64,000 bases of DNA from Phlebiopsis flavidoalba (GCA_035772785.1 JAOCPU010000020.1:124001-188000); one strand, 5' to 3'. Shown: positions 34,327 through 48,000, counted from the first letter of the stretch. Translations and numbers: made by a program. The notes: generated by a model from the letters alone, not told the origin.

Positions 34327-37300
34327 ATGGCTTCTTCTCTCGCGGCTCAACTCGCGCAAGAAATGCGTCATAAAACGCTTCGCTGCTGGTTGATAGATCT
34401 CGGCGGAGACCAACCCAGTCATACCTCTTCACCCCCCGCGAAGCGGACCAGCACGACACTCGACTCCACCATGCACTGGCTGTGAAAACGCCTTCTTCCG
34501 CTTGAAGACTGTGGAGCCCGCCTTGTCAGACTATGATAGAGTCGCTCTTCTCTGACGCAGCCAAGGCAGATGGATAGGACACTACAAAATGAGGAAGCAA
34601 ACGCGACAATTAATAAGCGTCTCAACGCGTTCCTCCCCCTACTCGGACCCTATTTTTTTTTTGCTCGAGTCTCCAACCGGAAAGATTATCGAATGGCTTG
34701 TCAGAAGATTTAGGAAGCGAACGAGTTCAATGTCGATGCACTCTGTGGCGGTCTTCCTTCCCTACCACGAAAAATCCCCACATTTCACCAAGATGCTTTC
34801 CACCCCCTATTACATATTTTGTATGTACATTTTCATATTAATGACGCGTATCGACTGACCATGTTCTCCAGGGAAAACTTCTCAGTTTGCAGCCCTGCTG
34901 CCGTTCAAGTCGACAGCGACTTCTACCTCTCTCTCGCATAGCGCTCTTGTCGACCTCATGCTCCAACCAACGAACAGCGATCTTTCACGCTTCCTCGGAG
35001 CTCTGCTCCCAGAGGCTGTGAACGCTGCCTCTGCAGCAGGTGTCCATCGAGGGCTCATTGCATTCCCACACCCGTGATCCTACTGGACTTTGTGAAAGCT
35101 GTGGGAGGGAGCTGCGATCAGCGGGCTGGAGCTTTGGATGAAGGCACAACTGGCTTGGGTTCTTCCCGCCGCCATGCAGCCGTTGCAAGTTGCCATCAAC
35201 GGCTTGAAGTCGGAAGCTCAAAGACAGCCCTAATTGGTGAAGTCATTGTAAGTCATCCCATGGACGGCCTTTTGGTTATGGTACTCACTCATTGTGCATA
35301 GCTATCAAAAACTGCCTTCTCCTGTCTGCCTTGGCACACACATGTCCGTTGTCGTCGAAGGCAATTTCTGCACTCCTCAAAGCAGTAGCCTCATGCGCCA
35401 CCAAGGTATCCCCGAAGCAGGCTGTGCGTACCCTTGCGAGCATATGTTCGGCTCAAGACTGTGAGGACAACATTGCTCCTTTGCCCAAGTCGGTCGTGTC
35501 GAAACTGTGATGAAGCGGTCGTACGATGAGCAGTCTACACAGCGTATGCTCTCCAACTCACTACTCCGTAGAGGCATTGAAGATGAACTCAAGTCCACAC
35601 TCAGGTTTGCTGGAACCGAGAAATTTGTGGGACCATTCGTGGAAGGCCTCACGACTCGGGTCAGCTACTCTCGATGTTGTCCTCGAGCGACTCTGACCGA
35701 AATATAGGATGGATGATCCTCACAACTCACGCACTCGAGATACTTACGTGTCTAGTCACGTATCAAGACACTCCACAAGCTATACTTCAGAGTCTCTCGC
35801 CAAAATCCTCATTCAACAAGCGTTGGGTGATGTTGAAAGTGAAAGGAACAGTCATTTCTTGCGGCGGTCAATCCTTGTCCACATTCAGCAACGCCATCCT
35901 GGTTACTACACACGGCGTTCCAGGAAGCCCTCAAGGACGCTGGAGATGAAAAGGACGCCCTTGAGCAGCTGCTCATATCTTTGGCTGTGTCGAAAAATGA
36001 CCTGGAATCTCCACTGGGATCCACCACAACCGTTGACATGGAACATGATTGTGGGCTTCAACTAGCGCGGACGCCGCTGTTCGTGTCTTCGCACTCGTGC
36101 GCGACGAGTTATACGCACGACTTTGCTAAAGGCGAAGTCCCTCCAGTTGAATTGAGACTGGTCAGTTGTCTCCGAGTACGGATACCCTCGTGCCTAATGG
36201 CTGATGCTTTGTCACAGACAGCAGTTCGCTCTGCTCTCCTGGCTCGTGTTCAGGACACTCATGTTCCTGTGCTGCGAGACGCTATATTACTCGAAGCACT
36301 AGAAGTTTTGGTGACCCTTCCTGCTCGAAAGATCCTTCAAGCTATATCTTGACTGTCTCTCCGCACATCTTGGCACTGGTCAAACGGCCTTTCGCCCAGT
36401 CCGACATGTCGTCAAAGGCTCATCTCAGGCTTTATTGCCTCCTACTTTCTACCTCTCGCATCACGTCCCTTATCAAACGCAGGGCAGTTCAACGACCGTC
36501 AGGGTTTCCATGAGGTCTTCTGTCCCATTCCTTCGTTTTTCGAAACCTACCAGACAGCGCACGGCGCCCTCGTGTGGGAGACCCGATATCGAAGCTACTG
36601 ATAGGCTCTCTGCGGAACGCAGTGCGATTCTCTCAGAATACGAGCTTCTTGGAGTGTTGCGTGGAGGCACTAAGATGGGAGGAGTTCTCAGCATCACGAG
36701 GCCCCGATACTGCGGACGCAGATTCATACCACAATACCGAGGGGCTTGCCAAAGTGAATATCACGATAGCCGCGAAAAACTCGCCGGTATGCGTCCACAG
36801 ATATTGAGTCTTCAAGTTCTCCCTGACACCTCTCTGCAGAAAACATCGCAGTTTTCCCGCTCTCTCCCATCGCATCTCGAGTTCTTGCTCTTGCCAAACT
36901 CGGCGATAAAAATGTTCACGGCAGTGCTCTATGGGTAGCCTCGTCTGCCGCGCGTTGCTGGGTATCATACTAATCTGGAGAGCAACACATCCAACGGCGC
37001 ACACCTCGGATCTTGGAGGCCATGTGTCTAGAGACTTTTGGATTGTATTGAGGACCTTTACGCGAGGATCAAATGAACTTGCAAGTCTTACGTTCTATTC
37101 TTATTCTGCATGGTGTATTTTAATTGGTCATGTTCCTAGTTTTTTTGCAATCGACCGTCAGTCTGAGCACTGCGCCGTTGTCCTCACGCCCCACAAGCGA
37201 GGAACCCTTAATCGTCTGCAACCGAAGGTTTGCCATTGCTTGCTCTGATGCCTATCATAAGCCAACCGTCCCTAAGCGCAGCAGACTTTGGGAATGGGTC

Positions 37301-40300
37301 TACAAAACGTTCAGGTGTGCTTGCATGGACAAATGTCCTCAAGGAAGCTAGTCTCACGCTAGTCACCTCCACAGGCTACTGCCCCGCGTGTACTGAATAA
37401 CGTCCGATCGCGATGCGAAAAGTGTACATTTTCTGGTCAACTTCCAGCAACACGCTCTACCCTCTCTGTCTACCCTACCTCACAACGAACCTGTTCGATC
37501 AGTCTTGGAGTAAGACGCGTTGAAATTCTCTTGTTGGATTGTGGTTACAGCCATCGCAGCAGCTCAGCCACATTTGAGCCCTATCGCTATAGTTCTCTCA
37601 GATCACAGCCGGGGCCTGTTCTTGGAGGCACACAATAAAAGACTGCGGTCGGACAACGCGTTACGTAGATTTCCAAACCGTTTCTTTGCCGGGCTATAAT
37701 AGTCGCAGCTCAAAGTTCGAGGATGTTCGGCATAGCGGGGGGAGGAGTGCGGCTCATGTAGAGTTGTTGTCGATTGCTCTGACCCGTTTCGCCCTAGCTT
37801 CAACGGCCAATGAATGCCGCTGGCTAGGTGTTACTGCTTACGATGCGATATCTGGTCAGTTATCTCAGGTACTATGTCCTCCGTCGTGTGCCGTTAAAGG
37901 CTTCTACTGAACATGCGGTAGCCGAACTACAGTACTCTTGACGTGTGGGGCGAATTTCGGTCGATATCTCCAGGCTGTTGCAAGCCAACCCGAGGCACCT
38001 CATCCCGACTCATCGTACCTTGCTGTTTTCATCATCAACATCTGTCGCCCTGTGAAAGGTGAACCAGAAGGAAGCGGTAATTTTTCGAAGTGGCAGCTTG
38101 TGCATGGGCGCCGTTCAACCCGTTTGGATGACCTCTAGCTCAGCAAGCCAGGAGAATAAATCGGCTACTGGGGTCTGCTCCTCCGGCCATGTCAGCTGTT
38201 TGTGCGAACACCTACTCTGCCTTTGTGAAGGGTATCTGATTCTGCTTCCGTTATCTTTGCTAGAGGCAAGTCTCGTCTAGTTCTGCCTAAAGCCCAAATG
38301 TTGTTACCCGTCTCCGAAAAAGTTGTGTCGTCAACCGTCATCACGCACTCCTACGAATCATCAATATGAACGGTTTCAGATTAGCCTGTCGTTGCAGTTG
38401 GTCCTCGGCCAGTCTCCGACGTCCACAGCTCGCCAGCCGGAGGCTTGGACGACGCGTCACAGAATAACGTTGGGCCTATGTAGCCTCAAGATCGTTCGAT
38501 CACTTCTGTCCAGATCATGTGATGTGCGCGATATTTCTGGTTCGTCTGAATCTATTCATATAATCAGTAGTCCAGGTGTGTCCCAATCTGTGAGGCAGCG
38601 TTCTCAGGGGGCTCATCGTCCCTTTCAAGATGGTGCCTGTTGGTGCAGCTCACGCTCGATATACCGGGTAGGAGTTCTCTGCCTTGGCGTCTGATGTGAG
38701 TGTGTGCTCTTTCAAACAGGACAGGAGACTATAGTGACATTGATTGTAAGCGCGTCGTTACTCTCGTAATAGCGAACGGGCCACTAACGCTTTTTGAAGG
38801 CTTCGGGAGTGCAAGAGTATACTCATCGCGTGCTCCTCGGCGGACTCTGAATGTCATTGTCGACCTCCTTGCTACGGTGCAAGAGAGCGCAGGGGTGAGA
38901 CAGGAGCGAAGGCAGGAGTGGGCAAGGATGGAGAGGAGGCAAGGAGGGAGGAGAGTTGGCAATGGAGGCGGGAGGAGAGGGGAGGGGAGGGGGAGGGGAG
39001 TGATCGGAGTGGCAAGTCCGCAAGTCCGCTGACTCCGCCTCCATCGGATGCCACCGGAATGACTGTGGCGCAATGGTTTGACAGGGTGAACTCCATGTGG
39101 TCATTAGATAGTATATGTCTTTAACTGAACCACAACATACGAGTATAGGGCCGGTCGACAATTGGCACCTACGCTCTACTGACCTTCCCTCGCTGAAGTT
39201 CCATCGGGATCTAGGCCTCTACCAGGCTCATTGTACCTTTATCTCTCACCTTCCTCTAGGACGTCTCATCACAAGGTATGTACATGACAAAAAAACACCG
39301 CACGTCCGTCTCACAGCGGAGAAGACCTATGTGTCGAGCAACTGTTGATGTCCGCACTAGAAAGCAGCAGCCACCATATACAGGTATGGCTGCAACAAAC
39401 TATTGATGGCTGACGTAAGCTGATGCCTCTTTAGGATGGTGTTTTCGCTTTCTGGAACGAACATTATCGTTTAGATGTACTCGTTGAGCTGATCAGAGGT
39501 GAGAATAAAACCCTGCCCCCCGCTCTTTACTTACACTAGAGAAACCGTCGTCATAGTCTCTGAGAATCCTCAGACGTTCAATCAAGCCCTTCTACTCACG
39601 GCAAGCCCTTACTCGTCTTTGCCCCTGATGCCGTGCTCGTAACGTCATGCCGATATTCACCTTCATTCAAAAAAAAAAAAGAAGAAAAAAGCTCGAATGT
39701 GTTCCATCGCGATGACACATACAGCTTCCGTGTTGTTCAGAAGGTTTTGCTTCACATCTGCCTCTTCCGAGACTCAATGTTGACCGCAACATAGACTATT
39801 GATGGGATAGTGACTGTGCATGATCAACTCCCATCAGCCGAGGAGCAACCCATACGGATAAGTGGCGTTACAAATTGCATCGCGTGGCTCTTTCCTACGC
39901 ATCTTCAGTGATGCTGCGAATCATATCCCTCGACACAGGCGTACACAGTGAGAATCTGATGTGTTTGCAAGATTTTACGACGAAACTCACTGTCCTCTTC
40001 CAGCTTTTCGCGGCTTTCGTCGACGTTCTGGGCCCGTCTGACTTCTTGGCCCCGGTCTGCCTCTTGCGTTATCGAGAAGGTGGCCCAGCAAGGTCGTGGC
40101 GCCAAGGGTCCTCTGATGCGGTATCCACTCTGGCGTTACCACTGGCCACGATTCATCGACATAGCATGGAGCCTACAGATCTCCGTATGTCAATATCTTA
40201 TGTTGTGGTAAAGCTGTATGATCTTACACTACGCAGGCTCTGACGGAAATGCTGCACGAGACTCAACGGCTGGTTGCCTCGGAGATCAAGGTGCCCTCTA

Positions 40301-42782
40301 ACCTCACCGCACCTTTTCCTTGAGATTTTGCCGTAAGCGGTCCCATCCGTTTTGACACTTCGTTATACTCTATATAACCCTCAGGTTCTAGAGATGAGGA
40401 GCGTGCCCGCTCATGTGAACCACCGCCAAAAAAGCAGGCTCATGCTGTCCTCGTATTCCCGTGAGACATGCGCTTGGGCAACTTGCCTCTGCTAGCGCCA
40501 GAGAGGAGAACCTGCTGCCCTGCAAAGGACACGAATTCTGCCCTCTTGAAGACGCTCATTTGGGACATTGCTGTTTTTTTCGAAAAGAGCCAAGTTGGCG
40601 GAAGACCTCGATGACACATACATATCGAAAAGTTGCCTGATGACGCTGGTACGCGATGCTCGCTGAGCATTATGTCGGCCTCGGACTTCATCGTTGGGGG
40701 TGTATACCGTCATCGAAAACTGGAGACGCTTCGGTTTGTGACTTGAATTATTTCTCTGTGAAGAGTAATCGTCTCAAGCTAAATTTCTACAGGTCTTGGA
40801 GGGTGTCTTCAGCCTCATTACGGAGGGATTGCCCAAGGTCGCCGAGGAAAGTACGACAAGAATCGAGAGTCGTTTGTCATCAAGATAATCGATGCTATCA
40901 AGAAGCTCATTCTGGGGCTACCTCTGAGCTGCTTCCGTCGGCTCTGGCAAGCTCCCCCCTTGGAACACCATCGCTACAACTCTGGCACCAGGGATGAGAA
41001 GTGAAAGAGCATAGGCGCTCACTGGGAGGGTGGTGCCGTTCCTCTCATCTCACTCATCAGGGTCATTCATGAGCGCCGCGCCACAATCGTTTGCTCAATC
41101 ACCCGTCCCCTGCTGACCTTGACGTGAGTCGTGTATACGAGTCTCCTATTAATTCACATTGACGTCTATAACCTCCAATTTTCAGTTCAAAAACTTGGCC
41201 CCCGCACCATCCCATACTTCAAAGATATGGTCAAGGAATGTGTCTCAATCCTGCGGAGGAGTCCGAAGACCGAGGGATCAGTAGAGGCCCATCCGCCTGT
41301 CCTTCAGGCATATCTTTTATCGTCTATTCCCAACTTCTGGAGTAGCACGGATCTTGCCCCCTCATCATCGACCTCTATCTGGATGCGACGGCCTCCATGC
41401 GCGCGGGCGCACCTCAGCGCTCATATGGACGCTTGTCAAGTCTGTGGACGAAGAGGGTTCCTTCGAAGACGTTCGTTCCTGTGCTGTGCGAATTTTGGGG
41501 GGCGACATTGTCAAAGGAAGGCGAGGTAAGTCTTAAACATAACGGCCCATGATATCCGTTCTAATGCGTTGACAGGTTGTCGCCACGAAAACCTACCGCG
41601 TACTTCACAATTTTTGAAAACGAGGTATTCACTCTACGGACCGGCCGATAGTGTCGGATAATCTGCGTCAGCTATCGAAGGGTGTACCTCGATGCCTTCC
41701 AGCTGTGCTCGACGGCCACAGCAGTACAAGAAGAGGTAATTGCCCGCACCTGTCCGCTACTTGGACAAGACCCTAGGGGGAACATGATCATGCATCAGGC
41801 CATAAGCGACATCATCGCGCTGCTTTCCTTGAGCTGGTAGTCAAAACTTAATGAGACCACGTTCAAGCCCTTGTTTCAGACGAATCTTTGACTGGGCCTT
41901 ACCCAACAGCGAACCACGGACACAGGTCAGCCACTTTTTAAAAACGTTTTCTGTTGTACTACGTTTCTGACACCTTGTAGACGACTCGCGCAAGGTGGTC
42001 TTCTGCCGGATTTATGTAGCCCTTCTTGACTACTTCAAGGTCACAGTGACAAGCACAACCGCGTGGGGGCTTGCAGTTTACTAAAACTTGTTTCAGGCCT
42101 TGATGACTCCCTACACATGTCCTTCTTGCTGGTCCCATTCACGGAGAAACCTCAACACTTACAATCAATATCGGTCAACGAGGGACCTGTGGCTGGCAAT
42201 CGTTCAAACACTTACCAAGATCGCTTGTGCATCGGACGAAGGAGGTAAGACCGTCCGGAATTACTGTCCATGTATGAGTGCAAAAACGCTCAATCCGCCC
42301 CATCAGCGTTCTGGCGAGCGAGGATCGCCTTCGCACAGTGTCCTGGCCCCTGTCGTAGCCCAGATCGCCACGATCGCCACGGAGCTGCAAGCCTCCGGAC
42401 GCTCGCGCTGCAGTGTCAGAATGCATCGTCGGCGTTGGGGTAGCGAAGCCGTCAACGACGACTCGCTGATGAAGAAGATCAACCTCGACATCTTGATGCA
42501 CACGCGCGCTGAGGACGCCCGGGTTGCGTCTGTACGCGCTGTCCTGCAGCGAAGCATTGTGGCGCGCACCACGGTGGCAAGTGTGATGGGTAAGCCGCGC
42601 ACAGGGTCCCTTTTTCCACGATAGCACTCAATGTTTACCTTGGTTTGAATCAGGCTTTGCCGGCGAGACCGCAACATTCGTCGCTGAATGTGCAGAAGAC
42701 GATCACGACGGTGTCGTGCGCGAGGCACACAGGCTTAAAGATGCGATAGAGAGTGGTTGTAGCAGGGCGTATAGATGTCTGA
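34327..42782 (+). CDS. UTP10: U3 snoRNP component Utp10 (HEAT-repeat ribosome-biogenesis protein)
   Basis: Large HEAT-repeat scaffold of the small-subunit processome, needed in the nucleolus for 18S pre-rRNA maturation. The ATG at 34327 gives MASSLAAQLAQ, the conserved N-terminus. Then NEEANATINKRLNAFLPLLG, PTGKIIEWLVRRFR, HESPHF-type and LTHALVDLML-type segments follow. ALAHTCPLSSKAISALLKAV and SPKQAVRTLASICSAQD are near 35310-35460. Middle exons show typical HEAT helices (ESLAKILIQQALGDVESERN, LLIGSLRNAVRFSQNTSFLE). The C-terminal BP28CT part reads LGPRTIPYFKDMVKECVSIL, RRVVFCRIYVALLDYFK, NQYRSTRDLWLAIVQTLTKI, VNDDSLMKKINLDILMH and GFAGETATFVAECAEDDHDG, ending VVAGRIDV at 42780-42782. The 8.4-kb span fits a protein of roughly 2,000 residues with many short introns. 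Numerous 1-nt jumps are present, so individual exons are not given. Confidence 0.8.
38881..39003 (+). repeat. purine-rich tract in UTP10
   Basis: The plus strand here is almost all A and G, with repeated GGAGAGG and GGGAGGGG words and few pyrimidines. It lies inside the UTP10 span and may be an intron or a charged, expandable loop. Such tracts can form triplex or quadruplex structures and are prone to length change. Confidence 0.6.
39669..39690 (+). repeat. A-rich homopolymer tract
   Basis: Twelve consecutive A residues, then GAAG and six more A residues. It lies in a stop-rich stretch inside the UTP10 span, probably intronic. Confidence 0.6.
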
Positions 42783-42892
42783 GATGCTATATGTGAGGGA
42801 GATGACAGAGAACGAGGATAGAGATATGATGCGGTGTCCATAATTAGTGTGCAGAAATGGGTATAGCGAGTAGTTGAAGATATATAACGAAA

Positions 42893-45061
42893 TCATGAGG
42901 TGAACTCTTCGGCCTCCCGCTGCACCCATCTGTCCGTCTGCGATCTTTGCACTTGTGCAAGAAGCTCGAGAACTGCCGCGCGATCTCCGAGATTCTGTAA
43001 TGAAACGAGTCTTTGTCTGCGGGACGCATGTTGGGTTTTCAGTGTGGAAGAGTGTGAGTACAGATCGCCACTTGCTCACGTGAAGTAAATCGTCCGGATC
43101 GTCCGGTCGTGATGATACTGGTTCGGAGCATAAGCTTAAGGAAATCGTGGAAATGTCGTGAGTAATGCTCTGGCTGGTCGACAGGGCGGCAGCTTGTCGC
43201 CAATCTCGCTCATGTCGGTCACGTCCGCGAACGGTGGCGCACCCTGGGCGCGAGCTCCCACACAGTAGCGCCGAGGCTCCAAACGTCCGACCTTGAGCAC
43301 GTTATGCGCACCACTGTGAAGACGGAGTCAACAATGAATGCGAGATATATCCTTGAAAAAACTTACATGCGGACCTCCGGGGCCTATGAGAGGTAATCAC
43401 AAAGTAGTGAGCAATAGTCTAAGAGACAGAGACATCCCTAGGCTTACCTGCCATAAATGACACCAACCGCGCTGCCTGATCGAAACGCATGGGAGCAGGC
43501 CTTGGAGGCACCTGAATCGCACTCGAGGAAAATCGGCTGATGGGCGGAACGCGTCAGTCCTATCGCCAGGATGTTCCCCAAGGTAAATGACTAACCGAGC
43601 TTGACAACGCCCTGTTGGTTCACCAGCAAATTGTCCGAACGCACGTTCTCGCATGCGCCAATTCCCGAGCTGTTGAGATTGCTCAGCTGCGCCGCCAAAA
43701 AGTCTACCAATCGGACGCGTCAGCATATCCAGTGCACATCATCCGAAAACCCGAGCTGCGCCACTTAACGTCCGCCGCAAACTGCGCGATGTGGCTCTCC
43801 GCGAGCATGACGCCCTCGACCGCGAGAGCTTCAGCACGTCCGCAAGGCTTCGGTCCATGAGCTCCATGCGTATCCAGAGCATATCCTCGGCGACGTCGAC
43901 ATTAAAGCGTCTCCATGCGCAGGATGTGCGCGTGTCGCACCTGCCGCATTCAAAACAAGCTCGCGCTGCAGTTCCTCCAGCTTCGTCGAGCCAGCGGGTG
44001 TACAAGCGCTACCTGCTTGATGGCGACAAATGCCGAGGCGCCCGCCACTGTTACGCGCGCCGCGTACTACCGACCCGCTCTCACCCTCCGCGATCACCGG
44101 CAAGTCTCGCAGTACATATGCTCGCGCGGATGCAGGCCTTTGTCAAATAAAACTCCTTGAGGCGGGGCGAACGACACCATCCGTGACCCGAGGCCCGGAT
44201 ATCGTGTGTCAGCGGGGGGCGTTGATGAGGCGAAGGGAAGGCGACGCTGCGTGGATGTTTCGTTCGCACAAGCTGTGAAGGGGGGGGGGGGGGGGGGCCA
44301 GCGTCCTAGAAACAAAAGAGGGCAGAGTGCATCCGCGATCGAGTCCCTTCGATGACAATGACGGCCTGTCGTACGACCTCCTCGCCGCTGGCCGGAAGGT
44401 CTATAACGCTGACCGCGTTTGATGATCTCTGCATGGTTGAAGTCCGGCCCACACGCAGGGGACGGCTGGGGCGACGTTTCAACGTAAAGAAAACACTGCT
44501 TGCGGGTAGACGTTACGGGATGTTTGCGGCCAATTATCGGGGGGGGGGGTCCGGTCGTGAACCCCGTGATTATGCCGCCGAGGGAAGAATGGCGCTAGAC
44601 GACGCAGCGCTGTGTGTGTGAGTTGTGTGTGGGTGAGCTCGTCCGGCGTTATGATGTGACCGAAAGCCGAGGCAGCGTCCTCCCCGGTCTGCCATGTCGT
44701 ATGCTAGAGTCCACGCGGAGAGCGGGTGAGCGCCTCTGGGGCGACTGGTATTCAGATTCGCCCGTGCACGTTTCGGAGGGGGGGCGAATAGATACATGGT
44801 CGTACGATGGTCGCAGGGGCCGTGACATAAAGTGGTTAGAGATATTCGGGTCTCGGTTCCTCCTTGTAGAGGGAGTCATTGACATGTAACAAGTCTTGGT
44901 CTGAAGTCAAGTGTTTCTACCGATGTAGGGTCAGGTGGAGATATGTTTCGCCACTTCTGGCGTAGTTTGGAGGGAACCAGTGGGCTTGCAGAACGGGTCT
45001 CGGCGACGGTGAACCCGAGTCTCGGAGTGCGCACCGCATGCCCAATACTGTCTTGCCACAA
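42893..45061 (-). CDS. Ste20/PAK-like protein kinase with degenerate catalytic loop
   Basis: Protein of the Ste20/PAK kinase group. The N-terminal Pro/Ser-rich half includes LVNDSLYKEEPRPEYL-like, HFMSRPLRPSYDHVSIRPPS near 44820 and PDFNHAEIIKRGQRYRPSG near 44400. The kinase domain starts DLPVIAEGESGSVV (glycine loop, near 44095), then AFVAIKQVAL with the ATP-binding lysine near 44035, KLEELQRELVL, VDVAEDMLWIRMELMDRSLA and DVLKL. The catalytic loop reads GIGACENVRSDNLLVNQQG at about 43605-43665, so His-Arg-Asp is replaced by Cys-Glu-Asn while RSDNLL is kept. DF of the metal motif is followed by a frame change. Then APEVR, GAPPFADVTDMSEIGDKLPP and PDDPDDLLH follow, and after an intron AAVLELLAQVQRSQTDRWVQ with a stop at 42893-42895. 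Two introns flank the DF exon. The 5' end is not resolved. It converges with UTP10. Confidence 0.7.
44280..44297 (+). repeat. 18-base G homopolymer
   Basis: Eighteen consecutive G residues, which read as a proline run on the coding (minus) strand of the kinase gene. Length is likely to vary between molecules or be miscalled. Confidence 0.7.
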
Positions 45062-48000
45062 GCGGATGGAGGGCCGACGCCGATGAACGAGGGATATTGG
45101 CCGCGAAGGCTCAGCCGTACGGCGGCGTAGATGGGCCGTGTACCCATGAACAATTGATCGGCCTCCGGAACAGCGTCCGAGCAGTGGACCCGACAGATAT
45201 CAAGCGTGAGGATGAAACGCAGCTACGGGCCAGACGTCGGTTGGACGAGAGGCAGAAGAACGTCCCGCGGTGTATGAGATGGCGTATAGCTGTGTGGTGT
45301 CCCGATATTCTAAGCTTGCTTTGTTCGGTCGTGGTGGCCTCGTTCCCGGATGTAATGATAGAGAAAGAGCGATTCCGTACGCTGGGCAGGTCACTGTGAT
45401 GCTGTCTTGGTGCAAGGACAGCACTCATGGGGGCAGCCGACGGCTAACGGGGTGGAGGGACCTGGTGATATGTTCCAGCACGTCGTCTTCCTCACCGCGT
45501 CGAGGCTTGTACCCAGGCGGGAGGCATGCCCACTGCCGGTTCATTGTACAACGCTAGAAAGCATGTCTTCTAACATTCGGTTCCGAGCCTCAGTAGGCCA
45601 TTTCCTAGGTGATCTGTACGCCGGTCGGCGGGGATGGCCATTGGTGTTGCCGGATAATCGGATTCGTTGGGCCTTACATGATAGGGTGCGTTTCTGTGGG
45701 CGCTGTATGAGGTCGGCCTTGTCTTATCGATGGCGGTGGACGACTGTTACCGGGCGCGTGCTTGACCCGCCCGAGGGTGCCAGGTATTGATAGGGGGGGG
45801 GCACGAGAGCCGACGCCGGTACGCGGTGATATTGCGTCGGTGGTGACCGTTGTGTCAAGGGGGTCTTTTGGGCAACAGTGAAGGCGCTGTTGGATGCCTT
45901 TTCTGTGTCTGTGGTACGACGATTAGCAGCTCCATCGACATGGACATGGACACACTTCTAGATTATGTCCGAGTGAAGCTTTGCAATCCTGAATCGGCTT
46001 GTGAACAATCGTGTCAGTATTTCCCCCTGGCCGGATAGTAAGGAGATTGTTCTCTTGGGTGTTGGGCCTTGGTCACGGAAGTAGTGTACGAAGCCTTAGC
46101 TGGAGGGGCGATTACTAGATCCTCGCGTTATATAGCTATTCAGCGTTAGGCATCACCCTGCGGCAATTTCTCGAAAACGAGCTGTGTAGTGGTCCGGCAA
46201 TCTCCCACACGTCCGAGAACCCGCATACGTGCGTTAAAGACGACGCAGGCACCACGGCTTGGCGGCAGAGGACAAGACCAGCTAAGCTAAACGTGTGCCC
46301 GTTAGAAAAAAGAGACAAATACAAACACAAGGCCACACTCACGGTGGGGGCCTCGTCTACGTGCACATTGTTCTTTAGTATCCAATAGGTCCCTTGTTGC
46401 AGGAATAGAGTGTCCGGTGCCCACAGCATGGTTCTAGGAGGGACGATACCACCTGGAAAGTTCCACGGCATAAGCATATTGACTGAGTCCTCGTACGGGC
46501 CTTCCTGGTGGTAACTCGCCTGTGTACGACCTTAGGGCGGGGATTCTTGGGTGTCCTTGGGCCGTTTCCCCAGAGATGTACACTTGAAACAGCCTTTACG
46601 GCGAGCTGGCGGACTCAGTCCGTGGAGTGACCCCGGAAGTGGTGGATGGGCTTTGTGTAGATCCTGTGTAGGCGTGCACGTAGACGCGGTGCCGGGCTGG
46701 TGGGCGATGGCTTGGGCGTATACTGAGGACGAAGGCGAGGAGCAGCGAGGCCACTGGAGGCATATCCTGCTGGACATGGGCGTGCTCGAGGCGTGTTAGT
46801 AAGCGAACGGCGGCGAGAAGGTACTTCTAGCGAGGTGACGTGCGCTGAGGAGAAGGATCGAAGCAAGCGAGTGGGAGGTGCTATTGGGACGCATGTAGTA
46901 CGGGTCCTTGGGCCCGGCGGTGTGGTGGCGGTTTCTGCGCTTCCCCTGACAAAATTGAAAACCTTTCCCAGGGTCGAGAAACCGGGAGTTATGCCTACTC
47001 GAAGAGAGACGACCTCGCCTTGGTCCACGCTTTGCCCGCTGCAAACAAAGCTACCGGATGTTAGCAAGAAAGGCCATTGCGTTAAACGTCTTCTGCTTCA
47101 ACCCTTTCTACTTGATTGGCCTGGGCGTCTTTTATTTGGCTTTTGAGGTGGGATGAGTACATTCCGTGGATCTCCAATGACTCTGATTCATTACTTTCAC
47201 TGCTTTCATTACTCGTGTTGCCCGCCTGACAGTATCTCTACACAATAACAAATATTGTAAGCGCACTTGCTACTCGCTTTCTGTGATCTGAGTCCACATA
47301 TACAAAGTAGCGCTGCTGATGCGCACTAGTGAGTCCCATCACATCTATCAGTGGTGTTTGTTATAAGATAAAAGAGGCGACTAAACATTCCGTCCTTTAT
47401 CCAAGCACAATTGTTTGTTGCCACTCCGACGCTGAAGACCATCATGGTATGAGAAAACATCGCGACTGAGTAGCAGCTAGTAGTGTTATCCATAGGTCCC
47501 GTCGGTTCACATCTTGGTATTCCAGACATGAGTGCAGGTGGAGCTGCGTAGCCCTTTTGAGAGTGGTTGTGAGTGTCGAGGCAGTGAGAAGTGTTTGGTC
47601 AGCGCTCAGCGTGGGTCTCTAATTCTCTGGAGTTGGGTCACGTGTGGTACGCATAGGGCCCATGAAGAAACTGATATAGAGATCTTCGTGCACTTGATGC
47701 TTCGGTACCTTTCGGTCTAATAGTAACTCAGGCCACCGCACCGCTCGCACGATGCCCGGTGTGCCGGGAGCGTGCGTATTGCGGAGCATCGCGACCGTAA
47801 GGTGGGGATGCACACGCTGGCGCATCACCGTGGTAGCGCTTGGGGGATGCTCACGCCTCTGCGTAAGTGTCCCTCAAAACATTATAGTACAATACATAGG
47901 TCTTCCACACGGCCGAGCCTATGAAGCTCGATTGATTGGACTCTTTCGCTCGAAACGTATCGGTGCGTTCGGTGGCCCCATCTGGGCAGAGGATTCCCGT

